Assembly (NCBI GenBank): GCA_045629065.1
Contig: JAZQQK010000016.1
Coordinates: 1 to 33,816 of the forward strand
Length of the DNA: 33,816 nucleotides
Reading direction: 5' to 3'
From: JAKSSM01 sp045629065
GTDB taxonomy: Bacteria > Bacillota > Clostridia > Peptostreptococcales > Anaerovoracaceae
The position numbers and the translations under genes were made by a program. Positions 1 through 7,195 of the stretch are shown here, piece after piece. Positions within the stretch are counted from its first letter, which is position 1; every line of letters starts with the position of its first letter. A model generated the notes under the pieces. It was not told the origin of the DNA and did no database searches. It was given only the letters and a program-made list of their open reading frames with translations.

Positions 1-201
1 GGCCTCCCAGATGGCTCTAGTGGCCTGCGCTTTTTTGAGTGAAATGTACATTACCGTCTCTTCCATTCCGTGGTAGAAAGGGATGTTTTCGTTCACATCT
101 GCCGGCAGCACGATCGGGTCGTAGCCGTGAGCTTTTAGGAGTTCGATTCTTCTCGGTGACTTTGATGCGAGTATTAATTTTTTATTAGTATAGTCTTCCA
201 T
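1..201 (-). CDS. maf: Maf-type nucleoside triphosphate pyrophosphatase (5' part only)
   Basis: The minus strand encodes 67 N-terminal residues before running off the left edge. They contain the Maf/HAM1-like substrate-binding signature LILASKSPRRIELL about eight residues in. Maf proteins hydrolyse non-canonical or modified NTPs to NMPs in the cytoplasm and were first linked to septum formation in Bacillus. Later catalytic residues lie outside the window. The start is the ATG at 201. There is no Shine-Dalgarno site in front of it, and an extended -10 element ends only six bases upstream, so the message is probably leaderless. The family assignment is secure from the motif; the paralogue (Maf versus YhdE type) cannot be told from this fragment. 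Confidence 0.9.
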   Translation of the reverse strand, partial: MEDYTNKKLILASKSPRRIELLKAHGYDPIVLPADVNENIPFYHGMEETVMYISLKKAQATRAIWEA

Positions 202-207
202 ATTTCA

Positions 208-216
208 ATTATACCA
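208..216 (-). promoter_or_regulatory. Extended -10 promoter of maf
   Basis: On the minus strand TGG-TATAAT occupies 216 to 208, an extended -10 box. No convincing -35 lies 17 bases upstream. Standard spacing puts +1 on the A of the maf ATG at 201. Confidence 0.6.
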
Positions 217-264
217 TAAACGCCCTAAAATGCTACATAATATGACAATTATTTGCACACCCCC

Positions 265-343
265 TTGACAACTTTTCCTACGCATGGGAATATGAATCGA
301 GCCATATTGTAATATGGCTCTTTTATTATATTTGAAAGGAGGA
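265..343 (+). promoter_or_regulatory. Orphan expression leader: -35-like box, hairpin, Shine-Dalgarno
   Basis: A perfect TTGACA at 265-270 has only a poor -10 (GAATAT at 288-293, 17-base spacing). It is followed by a perfect hairpin (10-bp arms 299-308 and 311-320) and a strong AAAGGAGG at 335-342. The Shine-Dalgarno leads only to a TTG at 352 and a 10-codon reading frame that stops at 382-384. It looks like the leader of a gene that is no longer there, or a short upstream ORF ahead of brnT. The interpretation is inference; the elements are directly visible. Confidence 0.4.
299..330 (+). terminator. Terminator-like hairpin with U-rich tail
   Basis: Arms GAGCCATATT and AATATGGCTC are perfectly complementary, with a two-base spacer (an effective four-base loop TGTA), and are followed by TTTTATTATA. 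It fits an intrinsic terminator on the plus strand, but no plus-strand gene lies upstream in the window. It may be an attenuating or stabilising hairpin in a leader. Confidence 0.45.
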
Positions 344-351
344 TATTTGCA

Positions 352-380
352 TTGACTAAAAACTACATTGTAGTTATAAT
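352..380 (+). promoter_or_regulatory. brnTA promoter
   Basis: TTGACT at 352-357 and TATAAT at 375-380 are separated by exactly 17 bases. Expected +1 is near 387, only about seven bases before the GTG start of brnT, so the toxin message has almost no 5' leader. Confidence 0.8.
361..375 (+). promoter_or_regulatory. Probable BrnA operator (inverted repeat in promoter spacer)
   Basis: AACTACA-T-TGTAGTT forms 7-bp arms around one central base. It lies between the -35 and -10 boxes and its last base overlaps the -10. BrnA-type ribbon-helix-helix antitoxins are known to repress their own promoters, so this is the natural autoregulatory site. Binding is inferred, not shown. Confidence 0.6.
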
Positions 381-393
381 GTAAATATAAATT

Positions 394-684
394 GTGAACG
401 ACTATTTAGGATTTGAGTGGGACCCTACAAAAGAAATTATCAATTGCAAAAAGCATAATGTTTCTTTTAGCGAGGCTTATACCGTTTTTCTTGATGAAAA
501 TGCTATGTACATTTTTGATCAAGGGCATTCTGAATCAGAGCCACGCTACATAATGTTGGGGTTAAGTGAAAAAATGAATTTACTAGTTGTTGCTTACTGT
601 TTGCGCGGCAACAACATTAGAATTATTTCCGCGAGAAAGGCAAATAAATATGAAGAAAAAGATTACACCAGAAATAGAAAATGA
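394..684 (+). CDS. brnT: BrnT-family ribonuclease toxin
   Basis: The 96-residue product carries the BrnT (COG2929) pattern: an N-terminal FEWDPTKEIINCKKHNVSF block, a central RYIMLGLSE strand and the C-terminal IRIISARKAN motif, ending in a charged tail. BrnT is a RelE-like cytoplasmic ribonuclease neutralised by BrnA. The start is a GTG at 394: an in-frame stop lies at 388-390 and no internal Met precedes the conserved domain. There is no Shine-Dalgarno site, and the predicted transcription start is about seven bases upstream, so initiation is leaderless-like and probably weak. The 3' end overlaps brnA by 35 bases, the usual toxin-first order of this family. Confidence 0.88.
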   Translation: MNDYLGFEWDPTKEIINCKKHNVSFSEAYTVFLDENAMYIFDQGHSESEPRYIMLGLSEKMNLLVVAYCLRGNNIRIISARKANKYEEKDYTRNRK

Positions 685-907
685 TTTTCTTATTAACGAT
701 GATTTGGCTGAAAGCTACGACTTCTCTAATGCCAAGCCCAACCCATATTACGATAAATTAAAGCAACAAGTCACTATTCGCATTAATGTTAAAGCACTGG
801 ACTATTTTAAATCCGAGGGTAAACGTTTAGGCATTCCTTACCAAACGCTAATTAATATATATTTGATGGATTGTGCTAACCAAAATAAAAAGCTAATCGT
901 CGGTTAG
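650..907 (+). CDS. brnA: BrnA-family antitoxin (ribbon-helix-helix)
   Basis: The 85-residue protein starts at ATG 650, preceded by GAAAGG nine bases upstream. An earlier ATG at 587 in the same frame only adds residues that shadow brnT. The C-terminal half, QVTIRINVKALDYFKSEGKR onward, fits a ribbon-helix-helix fold (strand, helix A, GIPYQTLINIYL helix B). The N-terminal part is the toxin-wrapping segment. BrnA binds BrnT and represses the operon; the palindrome in the promoter at 361-375 is the likely target. Assignment rests on the domain pattern and on the overlapping brnT. Confidence 0.88.
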   Translation: MKKKITPEIENDFLINDDLAESYDFSNAKPNPYYDKLKQQVTIRINVKALDYFKSEGKRLGIPYQTLINIYLMDCANQNKKLIVG

Positions 908-916
908 GTAAAAATA

Positions 917-937
917 GGGAGGCGGGACGTGTCCCGC
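917..937 (+). promoter_or_regulatory. Shine-Dalgarno followed by hairpin in front of ylmH
   Basis: GGGAGG at 917-922 is a good Shine-Dalgarno but ends 22 bases from the ATG at 945. Between them lies a GC-rich hairpin, GCGGGAC (922-928) and GTCCCGC (931-937), that overlaps the last base of the site. Folding would bring Shine-Dalgarno and start close together, or alternatively mask the site. Confidence 0.5.
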
Positions 938-944
938 GCAAAGT

Positions 945-1838
945 ATGAATGATAATATTTTTATGAAAATTGTAGAGGATAGGTTCGAGAAGTTCCAGCG
1001 GGCAAACTGTCTTATGGTGTGCGATTTCATGTCGCTTGAGCAGCAAAGCATGCTCTCTGGCTTTATTCGCACTCACAAGCGTGACGGAGCCTATCTATAT
1101 GGTGGCTACCCAGACGCAGAGCGCAAAATGGTTGTCTTCTTGCCAGACTATATGGTAGATGAAATCCGAGCTTGGCTACTTGAAGTAAAAAGCCCAGATG
1201 CTAATGAAACTGCCAACTCCAATAAGGCTGATAAACCGCTCACTGACGAGGAACTCTGCCAGTGGTTCTCGGCTCACCCGGACGAGTGTCCTCTTCAGAT
1301 TCTGGACTGCGAAATTCCTGCTCACGAAAAGGCCGAACTCTCGCATCGCGACTATCTCGGTGCCCTCATGGGTGAAGGTATAAAGCGTGAAAAGGTCGGC
1401 GACATATTAGTCCGCTCGCAAGCTAACCAAGGCGAATCTAAATCCGGCGGTGCGCAAATTATCGTGATGAACGATATGGCAGACTACTTACTCGAAAACT
1501 ACCGCCAGGTCGGTCGCGCTACTCTAAACACAAAACTCGCACCCATAAGCGAGCTTTCTCTCGGCGAGATTCGCACCAAAGATGAAAATGTGAATGTGGC
1601 CAGTCCACGACTCGATAATATCGTAGCAGAGGTCTTCCATATGTCTAGGAAACTCGCGCAGGAGGCCATCTCACACGGCATTGTATTCGTGGATGGTATC
1701 CAGATGAATAAGCCCGATTTTACCATGAAAGGTGGCGAAAAGCTCGTCCTTCGCGGCAAGGGAAAAATCATCTATCACGGTATAGTCGGCCAGTCCCGAA
1801 AGGGAAACGATTATGTGCGTATCACCAGATATCTATAG
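945..1838 (+). CDS. ylmH: YlmH-type S4-domain RNA-binding protein
   Basis: The 297-residue protein matches the YlmH family. It has an N-terminal domain with the block GYPDAERKMVVFLPDY and a central domain with GALMGEGIKREKVGDILV. A C-terminal S4 RNA-binding domain covers residues about 220-275 (SPRLDNIVAEVFHMSRKLAQ, then an IVFVDG strand). YlmH acts in the cytoplasm on the large ribosomal subunit and, in Bacillus, has been linked to rescue of stalled nascent-chain complexes and to the division gene cluster. A linker at about 85-115 is acidic and polar and probably lineage-specific. The first ATG is chosen because no better Shine-Dalgarno precedes the ATG at 963. Promoter not obvious; it may be read through from brnTA. 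Confidence 0.9.
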   Translation: MNDNIFMKIVEDRFEKFQRANCLMVCDFMSLEQQSMLSGFIRTHKRDGAYLYGGYPDAERKMVVFLPDYMVDEIRAWLLEVKSPDANETANSNKADKPLTDEELCQWFSAHPDECPLQILDCEIPAHEKAELSHRDYLGALMGEGIKREKVGDILVRSQANQGESKSGGAQIIVMNDMADYLLENYRQVGRATLNTKLAPISELSLGEIRTKDENVNVASPRLDNIVAEVFHMSRKLAQEAISHGIVFVDGIQMNKPDFTMKGGEKLVLRGKGKIIYHGIVGQSRKGNDYVRITRYL

Positions 1839-1843
1839 ACAAC

Positions 1844-1872
1844 AAAACCCAGCAGAAACTGCTGGGTTTTTA
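1844..1872. terminator. Bidirectional intrinsic terminator (ylmH / MFS gene)
   Basis: A perfect 12-bp stem, arms 1844-1855 and 1859-1870, has loop AAA and T-runs on both strands. It sits between convergent ylmH (plus) and the MFS gene (minus). Confidence 0.9.
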
Positions 1873-1923
1873 TATTCATATTATTAAACTTTAGCCATGC
1901 GCTTTAGCTATAAGCTAATTTCA

Positions 1924-3183
1924 CTAGCCCTTTCTCTTTAAGGCTTCTCTCAAAGCACCTGCTTTCTTGTAGGCGATGGTAATCGTCGCCATACCCGCGA
2001 GGGTTACAAAGCATGTCGCAATGAATGCCATCGAGTACTGGCCTCCAAACTGGTCGGCGATAATGCCTGGCACGCTCGAGAAACAAAGCGATCCGAGCGA
2101 ATATGCGATCTGCATTCTAGCAACGGCCTTAGGATATTCCTTTTGGTTAACTAGGTCTGTCGACCAAAGGGAGATGGACATTGTAGGAAGCGGAGTTCCC
2201 ATACCAATTCCAACTATTGCAATAACATTAATCGGCATGGAGTGGACTGGTGCGAGACTCGCAAAAATAAAGCCTACGATCTGCATTGCCGCGAATAGAT
2301 ATGCGGTCTTGATTCCTCCCTGTTTGTCACCGATTCTGCCGCAAAGGATCTTTGCAAAGAAAAGGACGAAACCTGTGATGCTAAAGAGTGTAGCGGCTGT
2401 CATCTCTGGATAGCCGGCTGCTGTATAGTTAATTGTAATGTGCGAGTAGATTGGGTTCGCCTCGGCGCCCATGAAGAATCCTGCAGCTATCATGAGAACC
2501 CAAAGAAGTTTTGTGAGTGGTGGGCGGTCAGCATTTCCTTTAATCTTAGTAGGACCAACTGCCTCCTTTTCATCGTATCCGTATGGCTTGAGTCCCATGT
2601 CTTCTGGGTTTTCGCGTACCAAGATGAAGATGATAACACCAATAATCGCAAGTCCCAAAGCTTCCACTCTGAACGCTGTCCAGATGCCGACCTTTTTGAT
2701 GTAGTTCGTGAGAACTGTAGGAAGTATCATCGTAGCGACACTGGAGCCGGCTGTAGTGATTCCCATTGCGAGCTGTCTATTCTTCGCAAACCATCTCGAA
2801 ATGAGTATTGTCGCAGGAATCATAGATCCTAAGCCGTAGCCAAGTCCCATTACGAGTGAACCGATAACGCATACTGTATAGCTCTCGGCGAAGCCGTAGA
2901 TAAGGTGGCCTGCTGCAGTAAACATACATGCCAGCGCCATGCCTGTGCGGTACTTCAGCTTTTCATAATATTTATTAACGAAAAGCATGGAGATGAAAGT
3001 GGAAACCCATCTTGCTGTCATGAGTGCGGAATTCTGTCCGTTTGTCAAATTAAATTCCTTAATCAGGAACGGCAGATAGATTGAGAAACAGTTCGAAATG
3101 ATTCCCAAACTCATAAAAATCAGAAGGGTCGTTGATAAACAAATGACCCAAGCATAATGAAGTTTTTTAGGTTTCTTTTCCAT
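1924..3183 (-). CDS. MFS transporter, oxalate/formate or monocarboxylate-like
   Basis: A 419-residue protein with about 12 hydrophobic segments. The positively charged start MEKKPKKLHYAW, the block SRWFAKNRQLAMGITTAGS in the region of helices 4-5, and NPEDMGLKPYG after helix 6 are typical of the OFA/monocarboxylate branch of the major facilitator superfamily. It acts in the cytoplasmic membrane; substrate not readable from sequence, with small carboxylates the family's usual cargo. The start ATG lies one base after the stop of the CDF gene, so the two are translationally coupled in one operon. Confidence 0.85.
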   Translation of the reverse strand: MEKKPKKLHYAWVICLSTTLLIFMSLGIISNCFSIYLPFLIKEFNLTNGQNSALMTARWVSTFISMLFVNKYYEKLKYRTGMALACMFTAAGHLIYGFAESYTVCVIGSLVMGLGYGLGSMIPATILISRWFAKNRQLAMGITTAGSSVATMILPTVLTNYIKKVGIWTAFRVEALGLAIIGVIIFILVRENPEDMGLKPYGYDEKEAVGPTKIKGNADRPPLTKLLWVLMIAAGFFMGAEANPIYSHITINYTAAGYPEMTAATLFSITGFVLFFAKILCGRIGDKQGGIKTAYLFAAMQIVGFIFASLAPVHSMPINVIAIVGIGMGTPLPTMSISLWSTDLVNQKEYPKAVARMQIAYSLGSLCFSSVPGIIADQFGGQYSMAFIATCFVTLAGMATITIAYKKAGALREALKRKG

Positions 3184-3184
3184 T

Positions 3185-4384
3185 CTATTTTCTCTTTATT
3201 GCATCTCGGCTTACGTAGTTTATGTCAAAGTTGATAACTACGAGTAAGTCCTTGTTATATTCTTTAAGTTTAGCTAAAACGCTCTGCTTGATGTCATCTT
3301 TATCGAGCTTGCACTCTGGCGAAAGCACGAGGTCAAAAATAACATTCGTGTGAGTAGGACCCGGTACGAATCTAAGGTCGTGGAAGTTAAGAACCCCGTC
3401 GTCTGACATGACGCGAACTTCCTTTTCGATGATTTCTGTGACTGGTTCTCTCAAAGGATTTTGAGTGTCAATTGGGTCCATGTGGCCTGTCGCAGAGATA
3501 TGAAGCTTGGAGTTAAGTTCATATTCTATGCAGTCAATCATATCGTGGCTCTTCATGATGTCTGTTCTGGAATCTACCTCGATATGAACGGATGCAAAGA
3601 TTTTGCCAGGGCCATAGTTATGAACGATCAAATCGTGAATTCCGAGTACTCCCTCGTCAGCATGTGCCATTACGATGTTTTCTATTTCCATGACAAGTTC
3701 ATCGTCTGGTGCCTCGCCTAAAAGTGGGCTGATTGTCTCAAGTGTGAGCGAAATTCCTGACCACATGATAAATGCTGCAACTAGCACACCGATGTAGCCG
3801 TCGATTTGGATATTAAAGAGGTAACCGATTACAGTTGCAACCAAAACTGCGGAAGTTGAGATTACGTCGTTACGTGAGTCTGCGCCTGTAGCCATGAGGG
3901 CAACTGAATTTATCTTCTTTCCAGCAGAAACGTTGAATGCTGCCTGCCAGATTTTAATACCAATAGCTAAGAGTAAAATTACTACGATAACCCAGCTGAA
4001 TTCAAGTGGCTCTGGGTGAATAATCTTCTCTATGGATGATTTGCCAAGTTCGAATCCTACGATGATGATAATCATCGAAACTATCATGCCTGCGATGTAT
4101 TCGATACGTGCGTGGCCGTAAGGGTGCTCTTCGTCTTCTGGCATACCGGCAAGCTTAAAGCCCACAAGCGTGATTACAGAAGATGCTGCATCCGCCAAAT
4201 TGTTTACCGCATCTGCAACGATTGCGATACTGCCAACTATAAGGCCGATAATCATTTTCATGGCGCAAAGCACGCAGTTCGAAACGATGCCCACGATGCC
4301 TGCAACCTTGCCATATCGGTCTCTAACGGCCGGCTCCTTTGTATTCTCGTAGTCTTTTATTAACACTTTAAATAGTTTATCCAT
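3185..4384 (-). CDS. Cation diffusion facilitator, manganese-exporter-like
   Basis: A 399-residue CDF transporter. Aligned by eye with YiiP, the transport site is N61/D65 in helix 2 (within ADAVNNLADAAS) and D169/D173 in helix 5 (ATGADSRNDV). The helix-5 His and helix-2 Asp of zinc/iron members are replaced, giving the N-D-D-D set seen in MntE-type Mn2+ exporters. A conserved HPYGHARIEY loop follows helix 2. The C-terminal part is unusually long: two similar cytoplasmic domains begin with GVLGIHDLIVHNYG (about 246) and GVLNFHDLRFVPG (about 330), where most family members have one. First gene of a pair with the MFS transporter; Shine-Dalgarno GAGGTGA precedes the ATG. Confidence 0.85.
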   Translation of the reverse strand: MDKLFKVLIKDYENTKEPAVRDRYGKVAGIVGIVSNCVLCAMKMIIGLIVGSIAIVADAVNNLADAASSVITLVGFKLAGMPEDEEHPYGHARIEYIAGMIVSMIIIIVGFELGKSSIEKIIHPEPLEFSWVIVVILLLAIGIKIWQAAFNVSAGKKINSVALMATGADSRNDVISTSAVLVATVIGYLFNIQIDGYIGVLVAAFIMWSGISLTLETISPLLGEAPDDELVMEIENIVMAHADEGVLGIHDLIVHNYGPGKIFASVHIEVDSRTDIMKSHDMIDCIEYELNSKLHISATGHMDPIDTQNPLREPVTEIIEKEVRVMSDDGVLNFHDLRFVPGPTHTNVIFDLVLSPECKLDKDDIKQSVLAKLKEYNKDLLVVINFDINYVSRDAIKRK

Positions 4385-4404
4385 ACTTCACCTCGCAAAA
4401 TATT

Positions 4405-4413
4405 ATTATATCA
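4405..4413 (-). promoter_or_regulatory. Extended -10 promoter of CDF-MFS operon
   Basis: TGA-TATAAT on the minus strand, 4413 to 4405, is about 20 bases upstream of the CDF start. No good -35. It follows directly after the metQNI terminator. Confidence 0.55.
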
Positions 4414-4466
4414 TAAATATAAAAGAAAGTATATACGTATGTCCCTGGACATAGTATATACTTTCT
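4414..4466 (-). terminator. Terminator of metQ-metN-metI operon
   Basis: A long hairpin has arms AGAAAGTATATAC (4424-4436) and its exact complement (4454-4466). It continues as TATGTCC/GGACATA with one bulged base and a two-base loop, about 20 bp in all. A T-rich TTTTATATTT follows on the minus strand. Confidence 0.85.
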
Positions 4467-4481
4467 CTACATTATGCTTCG

Positions 4482-5183
4482 TTATAGAATGCGCTTGTCG
4501 CTGTGCTTTGCGAGTTTGTCGCCTACTGTCTGGAAAATCTGAACTAGTAGGATTAAAAGAATAACTGCACCGAGCATTACAACTGTCTTATAGCGGTAAT
4601 AGCCGTAGTTGATTGCTATTTTACCCAAGCCGCCACCTCCGATGATTCCACTCATTGCGGAGTATCCGAGGATTGTTGTGATAGCGATTGTCGCGTTGGA
4701 GATGAGTGATGGAACGCTCTCTGGGATTAAAACTTTGCAAACGATTTGTAAAGGTGTGGCTCCCATGGATTGCGCTGCTTCGATAATATCTGGGTTGACT
4801 TCGCGGAAGCTTGACTCTGCTAGTCTTGCAACAAAAGGAAATGCTGCAATTACCAGCGGTACTATCGATGCTACTGTTCCGACAGTAGTTCCAACTATCG
4901 CTCTAGCAAGTGGGAATACTAAAATCATTAATATTAGGAAAGGTATTGATCTCAGTAAATTAATGATAACATTTAGTGCCGAAAGTACAGGTTTTGGTAA
5001 AGGAAGGATTCCGTTTTTATCACCTGTAGCAAGTAAAACTCCAAGTGGCAGTCCAATTACAATGGCAAAAGCTGTAGCGAGAATTGTAACATAGAATGTC
5101 TCCCAAGTTGCGAATGGGAATTCTTCACTAATGATTTCCCAAGCTTCTGCTAACTTTTCATGTGTAAAAGCATTATTGAACAT
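4482..5183 (-). CDS. metI: Methionine ABC transporter permease MetI
   Basis: A 233-residue integral membrane protein with about five helices. It carries the EAA-loop signature of ABC permeases, EAAQSMGATPLQIVCKVLIP, and the family sequence NLLRSIPFLILMI. It forms the membrane channel of the MetNIQ D/L-methionine importer and dimerises to bind two MetN subunits. A strong GGAGG precedes the ATG, which overlaps the 3' end of metN by 11 bases. Third gene of metQ-metN-metI, ending just before a strong terminator. Confidence 0.95.
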   Translation of the reverse strand: MFNNAFTHEKLAEAWEIISEEFPFATWETFYVTILATAFAIVIGLPLGVLLATGDKNGILPLPKPVLSALNVIINLLRSIPFLILMILVFPLARAIVGTTVGTVASIVPLVIAAFPFVARLAESSFREVNPDIIEAAQSMGATPLQIVCKVLIPESVPSLISNATIAITTILGYSAMSGIIGGGGLGKIAINYGYYRYKTVVMLGAVILLILLVQIFQTVGDKLAKHSDKRIL

Positions 5184-6192
5184 CCTCTGTCACCTCCTCT
5201 ACGAATATGTCACCTTGCGCACGGATAAACTCGATTGCTTCTTCCATGACTTTCTTGTCACCAGTGATTCCTAAAAGCAAGTTGCCGTAAGGTTTGCCGT
5301 CGATTGTTTTAGTATTGGCAGAAAGGATGTTTGCAGCGATTCCCTTTTCTTGGGCCAGAGTTGCGATAAGCGGTGAGTTTGTGGCCTTAGAGCCATCGAA
5401 TACCAATCTGATATATCTCTCGCCTTCTACTCTTTGAAGTGTGTCTGTGATGCTGTCTGGGCTTACCAAACGCTTTGCTGCTTTTGACTGTGGGTTGGAG
5501 AAAATTTCTCTAACAAGTCCCTTTTCTACTACTGTACCGTGGTCCAAAATCGCAACCTTATTGCAGACTTCCTCTACTACGCTCATCTGGTGAGTGATGA
5601 TTACAACTGTGATTCCGAGTTTTACATTTATCTCTTTAATCAGTTCCAAAACTTGGTGTGTGGTCTTAGGGTCTAATGCGGATGTGGCCTCATCGCAAAG
5701 CAGAACTTTTGGCTCTGTAGCTAGGGCTCTTGCGATAGCAATTCTCTGCTGTTGACCACCTGAAAGCTGTGCTGGATAAGCATCTGCTTTGTCTGGAAGT
5801 CCTACTAATTCCAAAAGTTCCAGTGCTTTCTTTTTACGCGCTTTCTTATCCTTTATCAATCCCGAAATCTCGAGTGGGAAGCAGATGTTTTCGAGACATG
5901 TTCTCTGCATTAACAAGTTGAAACTTTGGAAAATCATAGTGATATCTCTACGAGCTTTTCTTAGCTCTGCCTCACTCAATGTTAACAGATCCACTCCGTC
6001 AATTTTGACAGTGCCTGATGAGGGCTTTTCGAGCATATTGATAGTGCGAACCAGTGTGGACTTTCCTGCTCCGCTCATTCCGATGATACCATAAATGTCA
6101 CCATCTTCGATTGTGATGGACACATTATTTAGTGCTTGTACTTCTTGCGATTGTCCTGTAAATACTTTTGATAAGTTTTCTATTTCAATCAT
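5173..6192 (-). CDS. metN: Methionine ABC transporter ATPase MetN with NIL domain
   Basis: A 339-residue ATPase. Walker A GMSGAGKST is at 38-46, the Q-loop FQSFNLL near 88, signature LSGGQQQR at 143-150, Walker B VLLCDEAT at 163-170 and the switch His at 201 (IITHQMS). Residues about 265-339 form the ACT-like NIL domain, which in E. coli MetN binds methionine and inhibits transport. It energises methionine import from the cytoplasmic face. Complete and of normal length; second gene of the operon. Confidence 0.96.
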   Translation of the reverse strand: MIEIENLSKVFTGQSQEVQALNNVSITIEDGDIYGIIGMSGAGKSTLVRTINMLEKPSSGTVKIDGVDLLTLSEAELRKARRDITMIFQSFNLLMQRTCLENICFPLEISGLIKDKKARKKKALELLELVGLPDKADAYPAQLSGGQQQRIAIARALATEPKVLLCDEATSALDPKTTHQVLELIKEINVKLGITVVIITHQMSVVEEVCNKVAILDHGTVVEKGLVREIFSNPQSKAAKRLVSPDSITDTLQRVEGERYIRLVFDGSKATNSPLIATLAQEKGIAANILSANTKTIDGKPYGNLLLGITGDKKVMEEAIEFIRAQGDIFVEEVTEDVQ

Positions 6193-6234
6193 TTTTCTAC
6201 TTTAATACCTGAACCTATTTATTATTTACACTAA

Positions 6235-7089
6235 TTATTTTAGTGCATCAATTGTGGATTGCTTGCCACCATAGAGTCCCATTGGTTCTACGTGTGGAGC
6301 AGATACTGATACGATGTGTGTGCCGTTTTCTTTGTTGAAATCATCAAGGTAAGGAACATGTTGGAAATAGTTTGCGAGCACTGTGCCGTCCTCAACTACA
6401 TTGTTTGGTACTACATAATCTGTGTATTCCTGGATATCAAGCGTGATGTCTTTTTGCTTCAAAATATCTGCGCAAACGGCGAGGATTTCAGCGTGTGGTG
6501 TAGGGGAAGCTGCTACGCTGATCTTAGCTCCTGCTAATGCTGCATAATCTACATTTGCATCAAATCCGTCTGTAGGATTGTTGATTGTGGAAACTACTGC
6601 TCCATCATATTTGCTATTGATGAAATCTACGACCTGCTTGGATTCAAGGGCTGCAATTAAAGCCTTAACTTCTGGAAGGTTTTCGTTACCTACTTTTACT
6701 GCCAAAATATTCGCATAAGCCGAATATGAGCCCTCGATTGCAAGTGAATCCTTAACCGGATTGATGCCTGCTTCGATTGCATAGTTTGAGTTGATTACTG
6801 CATAATCAACGTCTTGCAAAACGTTAGGAATCTGAGCTGCTTCAACTTCTTTGAATTCGATGTTCTTTGGATTGGATTCGATATCACGAATTGTTGCTGT
6901 GATACCAGCTTGATCATTCAAATCAATGATGCCATTAGCTTCTAAAAGAAGCAGTGCTCTTGCTTCATTCGTTGTATCGTTAGGAACGGCGATTGTGATT
7001 GTATCATCTGCTTTGCCACAAGCTACGAGTGAAAATGCTGTCACTAAAACTAATACTACTACTAATACCTTTGAAATTGTTCTTTTCAT
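6235..7089 (-). CDS. metQ: Methionine-binding lipoprotein MetQ
   Basis: A 284-residue substrate-binding protein of the NlpA/MetQ family. A charged N-terminus and hydrophobic stretch end in lipobox LVAC, with C24 as the predicted lipidated residue. The mature part shows family blocks such as VDYAVINSNYAIEAGINPVKDS and YANILAVKVGNE. It captures methionine outside the membrane and delivers it to MetNI. GGAGG precedes the ATG. The first structural gene of the operon, it lies 141 bases downstream of a Met-codon leader ORF and 83 bases downstream of an intrinsic terminator, so expression is probably controlled by attenuation. Confidence 0.95.
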   Translation of the reverse strand: MKRTISKVLVVVLVLVTAFSLVACGKADDTITIAVPNDTTNEARALLLLEANGIIDLNDQAGITATIRDIESNPKNIEFKEVEAAQIPNVLQDVDYAVINSNYAIEAGINPVKDSLAIEGSYSAYANILAVKVGNENLPEVKALIAALESKQVVDFINSKYDGAVVSTINNPTDGFDANVDYAALAGAKISVAASPTPHAEILAVCADILKQKDITLDIQEYTDYVVPNNVVEDGTVLANYFQHVPYLDDFNKENGTHIVSVSAPHVEPMGLYGGKQSTIDALK

Positions 7090-7159
7090 TTTTGTCCTCC
7101 GTGGTTGGTTATTTAGAACTTTGTCAAGCCCTCTTTATCCCCCCTGTTACAGGGCCTAT

Positions 7160-7195
7160 AACAAAATAAAAAAGAGAGCTCACAATGAGCTCTCT
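7160..7195 (-). terminator. Leader (attenuator) terminator upstream of metQ
   Basis: On the minus strand arms AGAGAGCTCA (7195-7186) and TGAGCTCTCT (7182-7173) form a perfect 10-bp stem with loop TTG, followed by TTTTTATTTTGT. It sits between the leader peptide stop (7231) and metQ (7089), on the operon's own strand, so transcription must pass it to reach metQ. Confidence 0.9.

Noticed and set aside
587..907. Start at 587 for brnA
   Set aside because: It would lie deep inside brnT with no Shine-Dalgarno; ATG 650 has GAAAGG at good spacing and gives the usual antitoxin length.
1499..1771. Minus-strand ORF inside ylmH
   Set aside because: It is antisense to a conserved S4 domain and shows no independent signals.
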